A DNA stretch of 60,887 nucleotides from Oscillatoriales cyanobacterium (lineage in GTDB: Bacteria > Cyanobacteriota > Cyanobacteriia > Cyanobacteriales > Microcoleaceae). Where the stretch lies: the NCBI GenBank assembly GCA_004294385.1, contig REAP01000052.1, positions 1-60,887 on the forward strand, in the 5' to 3' direction. The translations under genes were made by a program, and so were the position numbers. Shown one piece after another: positions 8,709 through 19,083 of this stretch. Under the pieces are notes generated by a model that was not told where the DNA came from, ran no database searches, and was given only the letters and a program-made list of their open reading frames with translations. The first letter of the stretch is position 1, and every line of letters starts with the position of its first letter.

Positions 8709-10999
8709 AATTGCTGGTATTGTAGCAGCCCCGTCGCTAACGCTGTAAGTGAAGCTATCGAATCCAGAAAATCCCGGATTCGGACAGTCAGCAAATCACC
8801 ATCCAAGTCGCTATCGTTGGCTAAAACTCCGTTAGCAACAGGCACGTTCAAAACCTTACCTTGAAGGATTTTGTAATTGTCGGTTAGGGCGAAAGGTGGA
8901 TTGTTGGTGACGTTAATGACAAATGTCTGATTTGCCGAAGTATCGACGCCGCCGTTAGTTGTACCGCCGTTATCTTTGAGATTTAAACTAATAGTAGCAC
9001 TGCCGATCGCACTTGTTGCAGGTGTAAAAGTCAATTGTCCCAAAGAGTCGATCGCAGGTAATACACTAAACAAACCAGTATTGTCATTCCCCACCACTTG
9101 AAAATTGACGGTTTGTGCTGACTCGTTGTCGGGGCCCGGAACAATGGCTGTAGCCCATCCAGCAACGGTTTGTGGGCCTGCGTTGCGGTTGAGAGTGCGA
9201 TCGGGGCCTTTGACAAACAACGGTGCGTCATTGACTGGATTAACTGCGATCGGCGATGCGATCGCATTAGTGCTAAACGGAGTTGTTCCTCCAGTGACAG
9301 AAGCATTGACACCCGTTGTACCGCTAGCAACTCCGTTACTTCCATCCCACGCCCGAAACGTAATTTTCGGTTCGTTTCCGGGGGTACTGTAATAGTCTGG
9401 GTTGGGTACAAAGCGAACTCTCGCAGGAGTTTGCAGGGAAACCCGCGTCAGGTTGATGTTAGCTTGGGCTGAGGTAGTATCGTCACCGAGGAATAGAAAG
9501 TTAGGAGTTTCATAAGGATCGATCGCACCACTAAATGCAGCATAATCTCGCAGCGGCCCTGTTAGTATAATATTGCTACCGTCTGAAAGAAAGTAATTAT
9601 CTCCTTGAACTCTCAGAGTATAGTCATTAGCATTATTGGTGTTGTAACCAACATTTTCGGCGGCGACAAATAAGCCCTTGGGTTGTCCGCCTGGGTTAGG
9701 AGTAATGTCGTCTCCCTGTGCAAAAATATTACCGGAAGTTGGAGATAGTCGCTGGAAACCGATTTCAATTGATTTGCGATCGCTTGTTACCGCCACAATA
9801 CTAAAACCCGCTCGATTTTGATTAGTGCGAGATTCTGAGATAATTTGGAGATTAAAAGATAGGCTAAAGCCCGAAGTGCGATCGAGCACCGGAAATGATG
9901 AATTCAAAGGATTCTTTGTGTAGCCAGCATAGATACTATTGGCAGCAGTGCTATTTAAATTAGCTCCATTACCGCTAAATATTTCCGAACCGGGAGTCGC
10001 AGGAGGAATAAGATTTAAGTTTGTTAAAGACAGCCAATTTTGAGCATTTGGAGTATTGCCAAGTAAACCATTATAAAGACGAATCTGGCCGAGTACAGTT
10101 GCTGAACTTTCCGACACTGTGCCGAAATTTGTCCAAGTATTACCGCTAGTTGAAAATTGCCAATTGCCGTTAGTATTGTCAACTCCTGTGACTGCTACAC
10201 CCAAAGGATCTTTATTGCCATCAGCGCCGAACTCGCCAAGATAGCCAGCAAAACTAAATCCTGTGTTAGCTGCATTGGTTATATCTTCGTTTATTTGACT
10301 CGGTGGATTAACGTTAGGATTGCCAAGAGTTGGAGCGATGTTTGCCTGCGGATTGCGGAGGCTGTTAATATAAATAGTGTTAATTCCGCCGTTGGGCAAA
10401 CCCAAGGAACCAGGATTATCTACAGCATAATTAGCAGTTTTGTTGACTCCGCCAAGAGCACTGGAAAACTCGACAATCCCACTGTTACCATTATTCGGTG
10501 CTGGAATTTGGACTTTAGTTGCACTACCGAATGCTCCTAAACCAGTAGTTGGCCAGGCGATCGAATCAATTGAAGTAATCCCCTCACTGCTAGTATCTAC
10601 CCACGCAAGATCGGAAGCTGCAAAATCCCCTCCCAAAGCGTTAGTGCTGACTAAAACATTGTTTAGGTATGTGCCACCAGCACCATTATTGATCAGCAAT
10701 TGAATGTTCCAGTCAGCATTAGTTCCGCCGGGAAATGGGTTGTAGGTAATATCATTAGTAGGAATTACACTTGAACCGCCGATCGCAATTATGGTTCCTG
10801 CTTTGAATATAGGAGCAATATCTCCCATATTCCTGAACTGATAAGCAGATCTTTTGATAACGGTTGAAGTATCTGAATCGCCTACAAAATAAGACTGAAG
10901 TTGAGCGGCATTCATATCTTCGGTGAGCAGCAATTCCACATACTCATTACCCTGAAACATTCCATTGCGCCGGAATTCATTGATGATTATTTGTCCCAT
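8612..10999 (-). CDS. Lamin-tail-domain N-terminal segment of the large surface protein
   Basis: I choose the ATG at 10999 ([19 protein letters not shown]), because AGGTG lies 7 bases upstream, giving about 795 codons. The first 220 residues resemble the lamin-tail-type domain that starts many bacterial surface proteins ([20 protein letters not shown]). Next come a region resembling concanavalin-like lectin strands ([20 protein letters not shown]) and Ig/cadherin-like modules ([40 protein letters not shown]...DGDLLTV). The last 50 or so codons after DLLTV are out of frame relative to the following Calx-beta segment. The product is probably secreted and Ca2+-stabilised. Confidence 0.65.
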   Translation of the reverse strand: MGQIIINEFRRNGMFQGNEYVELLLTEDMNAAQLQSYFVGDSDTSTVIKRSAYQFRNMGDIAPIFKAGTIIAIGGSSVIPTNDITYNPFPGGTNADWNIQLLINNGAGGTYLNNVLVSTNALGGDFAASDLAWVDTSSEGITSIDSIAWPTTGLGAFGSATKVQIPAPNNGNSGIVEFSSALGGVNKTANYAVDNPGSLGLPNGGINTIYINSLRNPQANIAPTLGNPNVNPPSQINEDITNAANTGFSFAGYLGEFGADGNKDPLGVAVTGVDNTNGNWQFSTSGNTWTNFGTVSESSATVLGQIRLYNGLLGNTPNAQNWLSLTNLNLIPPATPGSEIFSGNGANLNSTAANSIYAGYTKNPLNSSFPVLDRTSGFSLSFNLQIISESRTNQNRAGFSIVAVTSDRKSIEIGFQRLSPTSGNIFAQGDDITPNPGGQPKGLFVAAENVGYNTNNANDYTLRVQGDNYFLSDGSNIILTGPLRDYAAFSGAIDPYETPNFLFLGDDTTSAQANINLTRVSLQTPARVRFVPNPDYYSTPGNEPKITFRAWDGSNGVASGTTGVNASVTGGTTPFSTNAIASPIAVNPVNDAPLFVKGPDRTLNRNAGPQTVAGWATAIVPGPDNESAQTVNFQVVGNDNTGLFSVLPAIDSLGQLTFTPATSAIGSATISLNLKDNGGTTNGGVDTSANQTFVINVTNNPPFALTDNYKILQGKVLNVPVANGVLANDSDLDGDLLTVRIRDFLDSIASLTALATGLLQYQQFWQILTSPIQVNLTLLTPIIALMKTVLLPQLL

Positions 11000-11105
11000 A
11001 TAAATGCACCTAAATTTCACATAAAAACGCAGATAAATCAGAATATCTGCGTTTATTGGAGCTTATTTGGATTTTAAGATTTTGTCAAGTTTAGATCGAT
11101 CGCCC

Positions 11106-11237
11106 CTAGCTGCAAACTCGCGGGGCGGTCGCGATTTGTGCTACCCCATCCCCCGTCGCATCGAGGGTAATTACTTCTGTTCCCGGTTCGATACCGTTGT
11201 GGAGAGTTTGGGATTGATAAAAGCCATAGTTTTGATC
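11106..11237 (-). pseudogene. remnant of a calcium-binding/FG-GAP-like repeat protein
   Basis: The frame reads DQNYGFYQSQTLHNG, then IEPGTEVITLDATGDGVAQI and ends ...APRVCS at TAG. It looks like the last 43 codons of a secreted protein with a DATGDG calcium loop. There is no start codon or upstream body, since the palindromic element at 11265 follows directly. It is probably a decayed gene end. Confidence 0.35.
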
Positions 11238-11264
11238 GAGCCTTGGCGATTATTTTAGTAGCTA

Positions 11265-11327
11265 GAAACCGGGTTTTTCTCGATAATATACGCCTCAAAA
11301 CCCTGAATATCGAAAAAACCCGGTTTC
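11265..11327. repeat. GAAACCGGG palindromic element
   Basis: It starts GAAACCGGGTTTTT and ends AAAAAACCCGGTTTC, 63 bp. It belongs to the family inserted four times in the RTX gene and lies between the surface protein remnant and the response regulator gene end, where it could also serve as a terminator for the latter. Confidence 0.8.
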
Positions 11328-11370
11328 TTTGGTTTTGATGCGTCCCAAGTATTATTAGAAACTACCAGAC

Positions 11371-12063
11371 TTAAAATTGACCACCTAACAATTCTTCAGC
11401 TACCAATCCTTTCTGAATTGCGAGTACAGCAGCTTGAGTCCGATCGCGCACTTCCAACTTTTGCAAGATCGCATGAACATGAACTCGTACCGTACCGGGC
11501 GCAATGTACAATATTTGAGCAATTTCCTGATTGCTTTTCCCCCCCGCAACTAAAGCTAAAATTTCCTGTTCTCGCTTCGTCAACGGATTGTCCAAAATTT
11601 GTGATTTCAACCCAACTTTCACAGGTTCAGAATTAGTAAAAACTGCCCGAATTTCCGCAGTTACCGACTTATCCCACCACGAAGCGCCCGCCGCTACAGA
11701 TCGAATTGCCAAAACCAAGGTTTCCGCCGCAATTCCCTTGAGACAATAGCCCTGAGCACCAGCCGCAATCAATCTTTCAATTAAGGTTTTTTGGGAATGA
11801 GATGTTAAAATTAAGACGGGAATTGCTGGATGACGCTGTTTAATTTGCCGACAAGCTTCAATCCCCCCAATTCCAGGCAAACCGACATCAAGAACTACCA
11901 CATCCGGCAAGTATTCCTGAGTCAATTCTACTGCTGTTTCGCCATCTTCGGCTTCAGCAATTATTTGCAAGCAACTTTCTTGCTGCAATCTAGTTTGCAG
12001 TCCCAACCGAAACAATTCGTCGTCTTCAACTAGGAGAATTCGCAAGGGATATGCTGGTTTCAT
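11371..12063 (-). CDS. NarL/LuxR-type response regulator
   Basis: 230 residues from ATG 12063 (MKPAYPLRILLVEDDELF). This start overlaps the TGA of the upstream histidine kinase gene in an ATGA, so translation is probably coupled; an open frame further upstream is ignored. The receiver domain (about 6-120) has acidic D14/D15, phospho-acceptor D59 (VVVLDVGLPG) and Lys near 108 (GYCLKG). The LuxR-type helix-turn-helix (LTKREQEILALVAGGKSNQE to VRVHVHAILQKLEV) is near residues 165-220. It should be a DNA-binding regulator controlled by the kinase encoded with it. Its location next to the kdp operon suggests, but does not prove, a role in K+ or osmotic response. Confidence 0.92.
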   Translation of the reverse strand: MKPAYPLRILLVEDDELFRLGLQTRLQQESCLQIIAEAEDGETAVELTQEYLPDVVVLDVGLPGIGGIEACRQIKQRHPAIPVLILTSHSQKTLIERLIAAGAQGYCLKGIAAETLVLAIRSVAAGASWWDKSVTAEIRAVFTNSEPVKVGLKSQILDNPLTKREQEILALVAGGKSNQEIAQILYIAPGTVRVHVHAILQKLEVRDRTQAAVLAIQKGLVAEELLGGQF

Positions 12064-13160
12064 TTCTCTGGGATCGCAGGGAGTCGGAATCCAAATAAAG
12101 CGCCATGGGGCAATTTGTTTTCTGCCCAAATTATACCGCCATGCGCGTCAATAATTTGTCGAGATAAGTATAAACCCAATCCCGATCCTGTGACTTGCCG
12201 ATCGCCATTTCCTTGATAAAAACGCTCGAACAAGTGGGGCAGTTCCTCTGCTGTAATCCCCAAGCCGCTATCGATCACTTTCACGACTTGATAACTCGAA
12301 TAAGATTCCATCATTATTTCTACTTTGTCGCCCCGATGAGAATGGTTGATTCCGTTTGTTAGCAAATTAGTAAAAACGCGCTGGAGTTGGACTGAATCGC
12401 CATTTACCCACAAAGAACGGCGGAAATCCGACTCTCCGTAACTCATACTAATATAGACTCGGCGCGCCGCTGATAAATGGATGAGTGTTGCTATTACTTC
12501 TTCTGCCAAAGCTACTAAATTTACGGGTGAAAGTTGCAGTTTTAAGCCTTCGGCATCGTTGCGGTAAACATCTAGCAGCGTTTCTACTAATTGTAGTGAC
12601 ATTTTGTGCGATCGCGCCATTGTTTCGAGAACTTTTTGCTGAGTGGAAGTCACATCCCCAAATTTTGCTTCCTGAAAAGCTTTAATTGTTTCGATCGCAC
12701 CCAGCATTGGCGTTTTCAAATCATGACTGAGAGTAGATACAAAATCTTCTCGGATGCTGGCTAGCTGTTCCTGAGACTGCAACTCAGCTTTCGCGATCGC
12801 GATCGCCTCTTGGTACTGCTGATTGCGATCGCTCAAATATCCCGTCACCCCCAAAGCCATCACCGCGATCGATCTATTTGCAACTGTCGCTAGGGCGATC
12901 TTTTCTCGATCGGGAACAAACAAATCTAATAGCGTCAATGCTACTGCTACCAGCGTAATTTGTAACTTTCCCAGCCGACTCAGGCGCGAATTTGCCAGTA
13001 AAATCGGCCCAGTATACAAATACCCAAATAGATATTCCGACGGCGTGGTAAATTCTAGTGCTACAACGATCGCGAATAAAATGGCGATCGACCACCTCCC
13101 TCGCAAATACTTCTCTTGAATTGCCAGGTTTTTTTTGATTGACGATAAACTTTTAAACAT
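12060..13160 (-). CDS. membrane sensor histidine kinase
   Basis: 366 residues. The N-terminal 110 residues hold about four hydrophobic segments (IAILFAIVVALEFTTPSEYL, GPILLAN, ITLVAVALTLLDLFVP, IAVMALGVTGYL), like the membrane block of KdpD-type or DUF4118-like sensors. A coiled linker and the HisKA H-box follow, with H146 in TLSHDLKTP, and then HATPase with the N-box (LLTNGINHSH), G1 (DSGLGI) and G2 (GSGLGLYLS). All catalytic motifs are intact. It forms an operon with the response regulator (ATGA overlap) and is divergent from kdpA with 734 bp between them. It could supply the kinase that the truncated KdpD protein downstream lacks; that is inference. Confidence 0.9.
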   Translation of the reverse strand: MFKSLSSIKKNLAIQEKYLRGRWSIAILFAIVVALEFTTPSEYLFGYLYTGPILLANSRLSRLGKLQITLVAVALTLLDLFVPDREKIALATVANRSIAVMALGVTGYLSDRNQQYQEAIAIAKAELQSQEQLASIREDFVSTLSHDLKTPMLGAIETIKAFQEAKFGDVTSTQQKVLETMARSHKMSLQLVETLLDVYRNDAEGLKLQLSPVNLVALAEEVIATLIHLSAARRVYISMSYGESDFRRSLWVNGDSVQLQRVFTNLLTNGINHSHRGDKVEIMMESYSSYQVVKVIDSGLGITAEELPHLFERFYQGNGDRQVTGSGLGLYLSRQIIDAHGGIIWAENKLPHGALFGFRLPAIPEK

Positions 13161-13193
13161 TATTGATCAATCCATTTGATACTTTATATTCAC

Positions 13194-13329
13194 AGTCCGC
13201 CAGGGGTTGAAACCCCTGTCTAATAGCAAAAGTCCTCTAAAAGAGGACTAATGAGTTTAAAATTCTTCTCTTCAGTCAAGAGAGAGAGGACTTTAGCTTT
13301 GAGGCAGGGGTTTCAACCCTTGCCGGACT
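13194..13329. repeat. 136-bp palindromic element (MITE-like)
   Basis: The ends AGTCCGCCAGGGGTTGAAAC and the complement of AGTCCGGCAAGGGTTGAAAC are inverted. Inner parts are also inverted (AAGTCCTCT...AGAGGACTT). It lies 33 bp upstream of the histidine kinase start, between the two divergent operons. Confidence 0.8.
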
Positions 13330-13894
13330 ATTGGTTCTACCTTAAATTGACACGAAGAAAGGCATTGCCATGTCCCGACAAGGAATTGAAAAGATTTTAC
13401 CTACTATCGCGCAAAAGTATGGCGTTTAGACATCATCTATATCTAGAAGTATAGATATTGAAGCGAAGCTAAACATTTATCTATTCTGAGAAATATAGAG
13501 CAGCTAAGCACAACTTGTAAACAGCAACTTATACCTTAAGGCTAATTATCAAAACTTCTAACATTCAGTATAGTAATCAGTAAAAGTAGACAACCTTTCC
13601 TGGCTCGCAGGAGTGACACATGAACCTTGTATAACTAACGGAATTTCAGTCTCATCCAAATTAACAATACTTATTGTGCTGTGACATTTAATGCTATAGA
13701 ATTACTCGATAGCTGTCAAAGCACGGGATTAGCAAAAGCTAGCAGTGAGGAATTCTCGCTGGCGAAAACCGGCCGATCGCCCCGAAACCAAAAGTGACCT
13801 TCAAAAAAGCTCGCCCGGTTTTTGGGTTCTGCCACCGCACCCATTTCCCGATCGACAAAACCCATTTATCCAACGATAAAAAATTGGCTCAGTT
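13330..13894 (+). promoter_or_regulatory. long leader/promoter region of the kdp operon
   Basis: About 565 bp without a convincing gene. It must hold the kdpA promoter. I looked for a c-di-AMP (ydaO-type) riboswitch, often found before K+ transport genes, and did not find the conserved blocks. A weak promoter-like pair TTGTGC...TATAGA lies at about 13675-13702. No start-proximal Shine-Dalgarno sequence is visible before kdpA. Confidence 0.35.
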
Positions 13895-15670
13895 ATGCAG
13901 CAAGGATTACTTCAAATCGCATTAACCCTAATCATTTTAATAGCGATCTCCCCAGTCTTCGGCAACTACATGGCACGGGTGTACATGGGACAACCAACCA
14001 TTCTCGACACCGCGATTAAACCTGTAGAACAACTCATCTATAAAGCCAGCAATATCCGGTCTGTAGATTCCATGACAGGTTGGCAATATGCGCGATCGCT
14101 ACTTTACAGCAATGTAGCAATGGGCATATTTGTATTTCTAATTTTGATGCTTCAAGGACTGCTGCCTTTAAATGCCACCGGCTTAAGCACGCCAACCTGG
14201 GATACTGCGCTGCATACAACTATTTCATTCCTCACAAATACTGACCAACAGCATTATTCTGGCGAGACAACATTCAGTTATCTATCCCAGTTAACTCTCG
14301 GCTTTTTAATGTTTACCTCAGCCGCCACCGGTTTAGCAGTAGGTATTGCCTTTATTCGGGGATTGACTGGTCGCCCACTAGGCAATTTCTACATCGATTT
14401 AATTCAATCAATTACCCGCATCCTGCTGCCCCTTTCTTTAATAATTGGCTTATTTTTGCTGATTTCAGGAGTCCCAGAAACCCTAGCAGGGCCGGCAGTT
14501 GCCCGCACCTTAGAAGGCGGCACCCAAGTAATTGCTCGCGGCCCAGTAGCTCACTTTGAAAGCATCAAACAACTAGGAGAAAATGGCGGCGGATTTTTTG
14601 CCATTAACTCAGCCCATCCCTTTGAAAATCCCAACCCTTTTACTAACCTGCTGGAAACACTAGCAATGGTTTCAATACCAGCAGCACTCATTCACACTTA
14701 CGGCAGATTTGCTAACAACAAAAAACAAGGATGGCTGATTTTTGGGATGGTATTTACTATCTATGTAGTTTTGATTGGGATTGCAGCATTTGGCGAATTT
14801 CAAGGCAATCCGCAAATCAATAATTTGCTGGCTTATACAGCGCCAAATTTAGAAGGAAAAGAAGTTCGATTCGGCTGGGCAGAAACTGCACTGTGGGCAG
14901 TGACTACGACTGGCACAATGTGCGGAGCTGTCAACGGAATGCACGATTCCTTAATGCCTCCAGGTGGTTTTGCTACTCTGTTTAATTTGTTTCTACAAAT
15001 CGTTTGGGGCGGACAAGGAACGGGAACTGCTTACTTATTTATCTACTCGATTTTGAGTGTATTTCTGACCGGATTGATGGTAGGAAGAACGCCAGAATTT
15101 TTGGGACGAAAAATTGAAAAACGGGAAATTGTTTTAGCTAGCGTTGTTTTGTTAGTTCACCCGATCGCAGTTTTGATTCCTGGTGCCATTACCCTCGCTC
15201 TTACCGACAGCTTGAGCGGCATCAGCAACCCAGGATATCACGGCATTTCTCAGGTGATGTACGAATACGCTTCCGCCGCTGCTAACAACGGTTCTGGCTT
15301 TGAAGGATTAGCCGACTCTCAACCTGCAACTACAGCACTTTGGTGGAATTTAAGTACCTGTTTTAGCTTGCTGATGGGGCGCTATGTTCCAATTGTGGCG
15401 CTGCTGCTTTTAGCTGACAGCATGACCAACAAACAATTAGTTCCCGAAACGACGGGTACTCTCAGAACAGATTCAGTTTTGTTCACCAGCGTGACAGCAG
15501 GAGTAATCATTATTCTGGGCGCGCTAACATTTTTCCCAGTTCTAGCTTTAGGGCCAATTGCAGAAGGACTTGAAATTAGCAACGCTAAGTTGGAATCCGC
15601 ACCGATGACTGCGCCGGCCCCCCTAGGAACGCCATCGCCTTTAGGAACACCAACTCCTCCACCTCAGTAG
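13895..15670 (+). CDS. kdpA: K+-transporting ATPase subunit A
   Basis: 591 residues, about 30 longer than the E. coli protein. KdpA is the K+-selective channel-like subunit of the high-affinity P-type Kdp ATPase in the plasma membrane. Recognisable conserved pieces are the start [71 protein letters not shown] and [12 protein letters not shown], covering the four pore loops; about ten membrane spans are visible. The C-terminus carries a Pro-rich tail ([17 protein letters not shown]) outside the membrane domain, which is not part of the core family. It is the first gene of kdpA-B-F-C. Confidence 0.97.
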   Translation: MQQGLLQIALTLIILIAISPVFGNYMARVYMGQPTILDTAIKPVEQLIYKASNIRSVDSMTGWQYARSLLYSNVAMGIFVFLILMLQGLLPLNATGLSTPTWDTALHTTISFLTNTDQQHYSGETTFSYLSQLTLGFLMFTSAATGLAVGIAFIRGLTGRPLGNFYIDLIQSITRILLPLSLIIGLFLLISGVPETLAGPAVARTLEGGTQVIARGPVAHFESIKQLGENGGGFFAINSAHPFENPNPFTNLLETLAMVSIPAALIHTYGRFANNKKQGWLIFGMVFTIYVVLIGIAAFGEFQGNPQINNLLAYTAPNLEGKEVRFGWAETALWAVTTTGTMCGAVNGMHDSLMPPGGFATLFNLFLQIVWGGQGTGTAYLFIYSILSVFLTGLMVGRTPEFLGRKIEKREIVLASVVLLVHPIAVLIPGAITLALTDSLSGISNPGYHGISQVMYEYASAAANNGSGFEGLADSQPATTALWWNLSTCFSLLMGRYVPIVALLLLADSMTNKQLVPETTGTLRTDSVLFTSVTAGVIIILGALTFFPVLALGPIAEGLEISNAKLESAPMTAPAPLGTPSPLGTPTPPPQ

Positions 15671-15745
15671 CGAAATCTTTCTAATCTCATCCTTCTCTTT
15701 CTCTGTGTTCTCTGTGTCCTCTGCGGTTCATTAAAAATCCAAATT

Positions 15746-17842
15746 ATGGCTTCTTCCAATACCCCTGATCCTGAAAAAACTCCGCGTTCCAGAGGCTCTC
15801 GCGAGTCTCGAAAACACACACCGAAAGCAAATACTAAAGGCCTTTATCAAAGAGCTTTTAAAGAAGCTTTCATCAAACTAGATCCACGGGTGATGCTAAA
15901 AAATCCGGTGATGTTTGTGGTGTGGGTTGGCACAATTGTGACTGCATTATTAACGATCGACCCGACGCTTTTTGGCCCAGTTCCAGGCAAAAATCAGGTA
16001 GTTTTCAACGGTTTAGTCACGTTTATTTTGTTCTTCACTTTGGTATTTGCTAACTTTGCCGAATCGGTAGCAGAAGGCCGTGGGAAAGCGCAAGCAGATG
16101 CCTTGCGATCGACCAAAGCCGACACCACAGCCCGCAAACTCTTACCAGACGGTTCAATTCAGGAAGTTAGTTCGACATCCCTAAGACGCGGCGACCAAAT
16201 TAAAGTGATCGCAGGCGATGTCATTCCTTCCGACGGCGAAGTGATTGCAGGTGTCGCATCTGTAGACGAATCTGCAATCACTGGGGAATCCGCGCCGGTA
16301 CTCAAGGAACCGGGTTCGGATATCGCCAGTTCCGTGACCGGCGGCACACGCATCCTCTCCGACGAACTGACGCTGCGGGTGATGTCCGACCCCGGTAAAG
16401 GGTTTTTGGACAGGATGATCGCGCTGGTAGAGGGCGCTGAACGCTCGAAAACGCCGAACGAGATCGCCCTGACGGTGCTGCTGGCGGTGCTGACGTTGGT
16501 GTTTTTGATTGTGGTGTCAACGATTCCGCCCGTGGGAACTTATGTGAAAACTCCTGTGGGCGTGGTGACGCTGATTTCGCTGCTGGTGGCGCTGATTCCG
16601 ACGACGATCGGCGGTTTGCTGAGTGCGATCGGGATTGCGGGCATGGATCGCGTGGCTCAGTTTAACGTGATAGCGACCTCTGGGCGCGCCGTTGAGGCTT
16701 GTGGCGACGTGAATACGCTGATTTTGGACAAAACGGGGACGATCACCCTGGGCAACCGTTTAGCGGAGGAGTTCATTGCGGTAAACGGTCATTCGCTGGA
16801 GGAGGTGGCGAGTGTAGCCCTGGCTGCGAGTGTTTTTGACGAGACGCCGGAGGGAAAGTCGATCGTCCGTTTGGCCGAAAAGTTGGGCGCTACAGTCAAT
16901 TTCGATCGCGCTAACGCAGTCGGACTCGATTTTTCCGCCAAAACGCGGATGTCTGGCACGGATTTGCCTGATGGTACGGAGGTTCGCAAGGGTGCGGTGG
17001 ATGCGGTGAAGGGTTTTGTGCGATCGCGCGGCGGCAATATCGGCCCCGATCTCGATGAAGCTTACGAGCGAGTTTCCCGGCTGGGAGGCACACCATTGGG
17101 AGTTTGTCAAGGCAACGACACCTATGGCATTATCTATCTGAAAGATGTGATCAAACCGGGAATTCGCGATCGATTTGACCAACTGCGAAAAATGGGAATT
17201 CGCACCATAATGCTCACCGGAGACAACCGAATTACAGCATCAGTAATTGCCGACGAAGCCGGAGTTGACGACTTCATTGCCGAAGCAACTCCAGAAGACA
17301 AAATTGAAGTAATTCGCAAGCAACAAGCCGAGGGCAAATTAGTAGCAATGACCGGGGATGGCACCAACGACGCACCCGCATTAGCCCAAGCAAACGTAGG
17401 ACTCGCCATGAATTCAGGAACCCAAGCAGCGAAGGAAGCTGCGAACATGGTGGACTTAGATTCTGACCCCACAAAACTGATTGATTTAGTGACAATTGGC
17501 AAACAGTTGCTGATTACTCGTGGTGCGCTGACTACATTTTCCCTAGCCAACGATATCGCTAAATATTTTGCAATTATTCCGGCAATGTTTGCTCCAGTTG
17601 GTGCATTGAATGTAATGGGTTTAGCTAGCGGACAGTCGGCAGTTCTGTCAGCATTAATTTACAATGCTTTGATTATTCCCGCTTTGATTCCCCTAGCATT
17701 AACTGGGGTAAAATTTCGACCTTTGAGCGCAAATCAACTGTTGCAAAGAAACATTTTAATCTACGGATTAGGTGGAGCAGTTGCACCGTTTATTGCTATC
17801 AAAGTTATCGATGTTTTGATTGCCGCCGTTGGGTTAGCATAA
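15746..17842 (+). CDS. kdpB: K+-transporting P-type ATPase subunit B
   Basis: 698 residues. It is the ATP-hydrolysing subunit of Kdp. It has the actuator motif TGES (in ITGESAPVL), the phosphorylation site DKTGT ([13 protein letters not shown], near residue 330) and the hinge motif [10 protein letters not shown], with membrane spans at both ends. The hydrophilic N-terminus (about 40 residues rich in S, R, K) is longer than in E. coli. The TGES serine is the residue that is phosphorylated in inhibited E. coli KdpB, so the same control is possible. The gap to kdpA is 75 bp. Confidence 0.97.
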   Translation: MASSNTPDPEKTPRSRGSRESRKHTPKANTKGLYQRAFKEAFIKLDPRVMLKNPVMFVVWVGTIVTALLTIDPTLFGPVPGKNQVVFNGLVTFILFFTLVFANFAESVAEGRGKAQADALRSTKADTTARKLLPDGSIQEVSSTSLRRGDQIKVIAGDVIPSDGEVIAGVASVDESAITGESAPVLKEPGSDIASSVTGGTRILSDELTLRVMSDPGKGFLDRMIALVEGAERSKTPNEIALTVLLAVLTLVFLIVVSTIPPVGTYVKTPVGVVTLISLLVALIPTTIGGLLSAIGIAGMDRVAQFNVIATSGRAVEACGDVNTLILDKTGTITLGNRLAEEFIAVNGHSLEEVASVALAASVFDETPEGKSIVRLAEKLGATVNFDRANAVGLDFSAKTRMSGTDLPDGTEVRKGAVDAVKGFVRSRGGNIGPDLDEAYERVSRLGGTPLGVCQGNDTYGIIYLKDVIKPGIRDRFDQLRKMGIRTIMLTGDNRITASVIADEAGVDDFIAEATPEDKIEVIRKQQAEGKLVAMTGDGTNDAPALAQANVGLAMNSGTQAAKEAANMVDLDSDPTKLIDLVTIGKQLLITRGALTTFSLANDIAKYFAIIPAMFAPVGALNVMGLASGQSAVLSALIYNALIIPALIPLALTGVKFRPLSANQLLQRNILIYGLGGAVAPFIAIKVIDVLIAAVGLA

Positions 17843-17843
17843 A

Positions 17844-17935
17844 GAAGTTCGGCAACGGATTGTGTAACGGATGTAACGGATGACTCTTGTTCCCCGGCTC
17901 TGCCTGGGAACGCAGATCTAGAGGCTCTGCCTCGT
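17844..17935. repeat. short dispersed repeats between kdpB and kdpF
   Basis: GAAGTTCGGCAACGGATT with GTAACGGATGTAACGGAT is found again, twice, at 48244-48341. It is followed by a GGCTCTGCCTGGGAACG / AGGCTCTGCCTCG repeat. Their presence within the operon could modulate the kdpB/kdpF ratio. Confidence 0.65.
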
Positions 17936-17996
17936 CGATTCCCCGAAAAAAATCACCAAATACAACAGATATTTATTCCCAAAAAAAGGAGAATTC

Positions 17997-18266
17997 ATGA
18001 AACGGAATGATTTGCTCAATGATGTTTTACCCAGAGATTTTCAAGAAACAATTGAGTTAGCAAGAATGCTTTGGCAGCGCCACCCAATCCCGGTGCAGCT
18101 ATTTCTGGTAATGTGCTTTAACTTGATAATTGCACCCGCTGTTTATGCGGCTGCGGATGAAGATTTGACAAAAAAAGCTGCATGGGGGTTAAGTCTCTTG
18201 GGTTTAGTAATCGTCGGACTCGCAGTTTATTTATTTGTTGTGATTTTTCAGCCGGAAAGATTCTAG
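17997..18266 (+). CDS. kdpF: KdpF subunit with N-terminal extension
   Basis: 89 residues. The last 27 (GLSLLGLVIVGLAVYLFVVI, then FQPERF) match the single-span KdpF peptide (about 29 residues in E. coli), which stabilises the Kdp complex. An extra N-terminal part of about 60 residues contains one more hydrophobic segment (VQLFLVMCFNLIIAPAVYAA). Strong ribosome site AAAAGGAGAATTC just before the ATG. It lies between kdpB and kdpC, where cyanobacterial KdpF is usually found. Confidence 0.8.
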   Translation: MKRNDLLNDVLPRDFQETIELARMLWQRHPIPVQLFLVMCFNLIIAPAVYAAADEDLTKKAAWGLSLLGLVIVGLAVYLFVVIFQPERF

Positions 18267-18321
18267 GCAAATATCGTCAATCAACAATTACCAAGTACCT
18301 AATCTTTGAGTTAAGTGATTT

Positions 18322-18948
18322 ATGAGAGAATTAATCAGAGCGATTCGCGTTACTTTAGTGCTGTGGGGAATCACGGCAATTATTTATCCCTTGATCCTGT
18401 TAGTAGTCGGTCAAGTTGCTTTCAATTCCCAGGCAAATGGCAGCTTGATTACTAAGCAAGGAGTTGTAGTTGGTTCTGTTTTAATCGGTCAGTCTTTCAC
18501 TTCGGAAAAATATTTTTTGAGCCGTCCCAGTGCCACAAATTACAGCAGCTTTGCGGCTGAATATTACGACCCAACAAAGGCAGATAACTCAAGTCAGAGA
18601 ACAGGTGTTTCAGGAGCTAGCAACCTTGCTCCCAACAACTCGGATCTGCTGAAGCGGGGGAATGAGAAAGATGGTTTTCAGGGCGTTCAAGTAGAAATAG
18701 ACCGTCTCAAAAAAGCTGGGATTAAACCGATCGCCGATTTGGTATATACTTCCGGCTCTAGCCTCGATCCCCACATTAGCGAAGAGGCGGCTCGATCGCA
18801 AGTTGAACGGATCGCAAAAGTGCGATCGGTCAATCGCAATCAAGTAGAAATGTTGGTAGCCAAAAATACAGATGGCAGATTTCTAGGAATTTTCGGCGAA
18901 CCGGGAGTTAACGTCCTCAAACTGAATTTGGCTCTCGACGGTTTATAA
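18322..18948 (+). CDS. kdpC: K+-transporting ATPase subunit C
   Basis: 208 residues. One N-terminal membrane span (LVLWGITAIIYPLILLVVGQ) is followed by an extracytoplasmic domain with family motifs GSLI, IGQSF, YFLSRPSAT, TSGSSLDPHIS, AARSQVERIAKVR and GEPGVNVLKLNLALD. KdpC is an assembly/catalytic helper of the KdpFABC complex. It sits 55 bp behind kdpF and 135 bp before the KdpD-like gene. Confidence 0.96.
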   Translation: MRELIRAIRVTLVLWGITAIIYPLILLVVGQVAFNSQANGSLITKQGVVVGSVLIGQSFTSEKYFLSRPSATNYSSFAAEYYDPTKADNSSQRTGVSGASNLAPNNSDLLKRGNEKDGFQGVQVEIDRLKKAGIKPIADLVYTSGSSLDPHISEEAARSQVERIAKVRSVNRNQVEMLVAKNTDGRFLGIFGEPGVNVLKLNLALDGL

Positions 18949-18952
18949 TATA

Positions 18953-19033
18953 TGTAGGTTGGGTTGAAGAATGAAACCCAACACTCCAGTTATAGTTGAC
19001 GCCCTAGTTTCACTTCGTTCAACCCAACCTACA
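18953..19033. repeat. palindromic dispersed repeat (TGTAGGTTGGGTT family)
   Basis: TGTAGGTTGGGTTGAA and its complement TTCAACCCAACCTACA form the ends of an 81-bp element, with GAATGAAACCCAAC-type inner sequence. It is followed by short CTGACAACTGACAACTG repeats up to 19070. Confidence 0.85.
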
Positions 19034-19083
19034 AATGTGACTGACAACTGACAACTGTCAACTACCAACTGACTATTTAGCTT

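Larger units (their letters stand above)
6447..10999 (-). pseudogene. large Lamin-tail/Calx-beta/RTX protein gene split by frame changes
   Basis: Three reading frames on the minus strand together read like one protein of about 1500 residues: a lamin-tail-like N-terminus, cadherin-like/Ig-like domains, a Calx-beta repeat, a PTPIP linker and RTX calcium-binding repeats. The frame breaks are: near 8783-8787, where one missing base would restore ...[23 protein letters not shown]; at about 8150, where one G is missing from the GAGTTGGAATTGG pattern; and at about 7911, where the linker frame gives way to the next segment. The PTPIP frame is open between 8150 and 7912, but out of frame with both flanks. 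This may be a true pseudogene, slipped-strand variation in the repeats, or assembly error. The three open segments are listed separately. Confidence 0.55.

Noticed and set aside
13330..13894. c-di-AMP (ydaO-type) riboswitch before kdpA
   Set aside because: Expected from context, but the conserved blocks of that riboswitch were not found in the leader.
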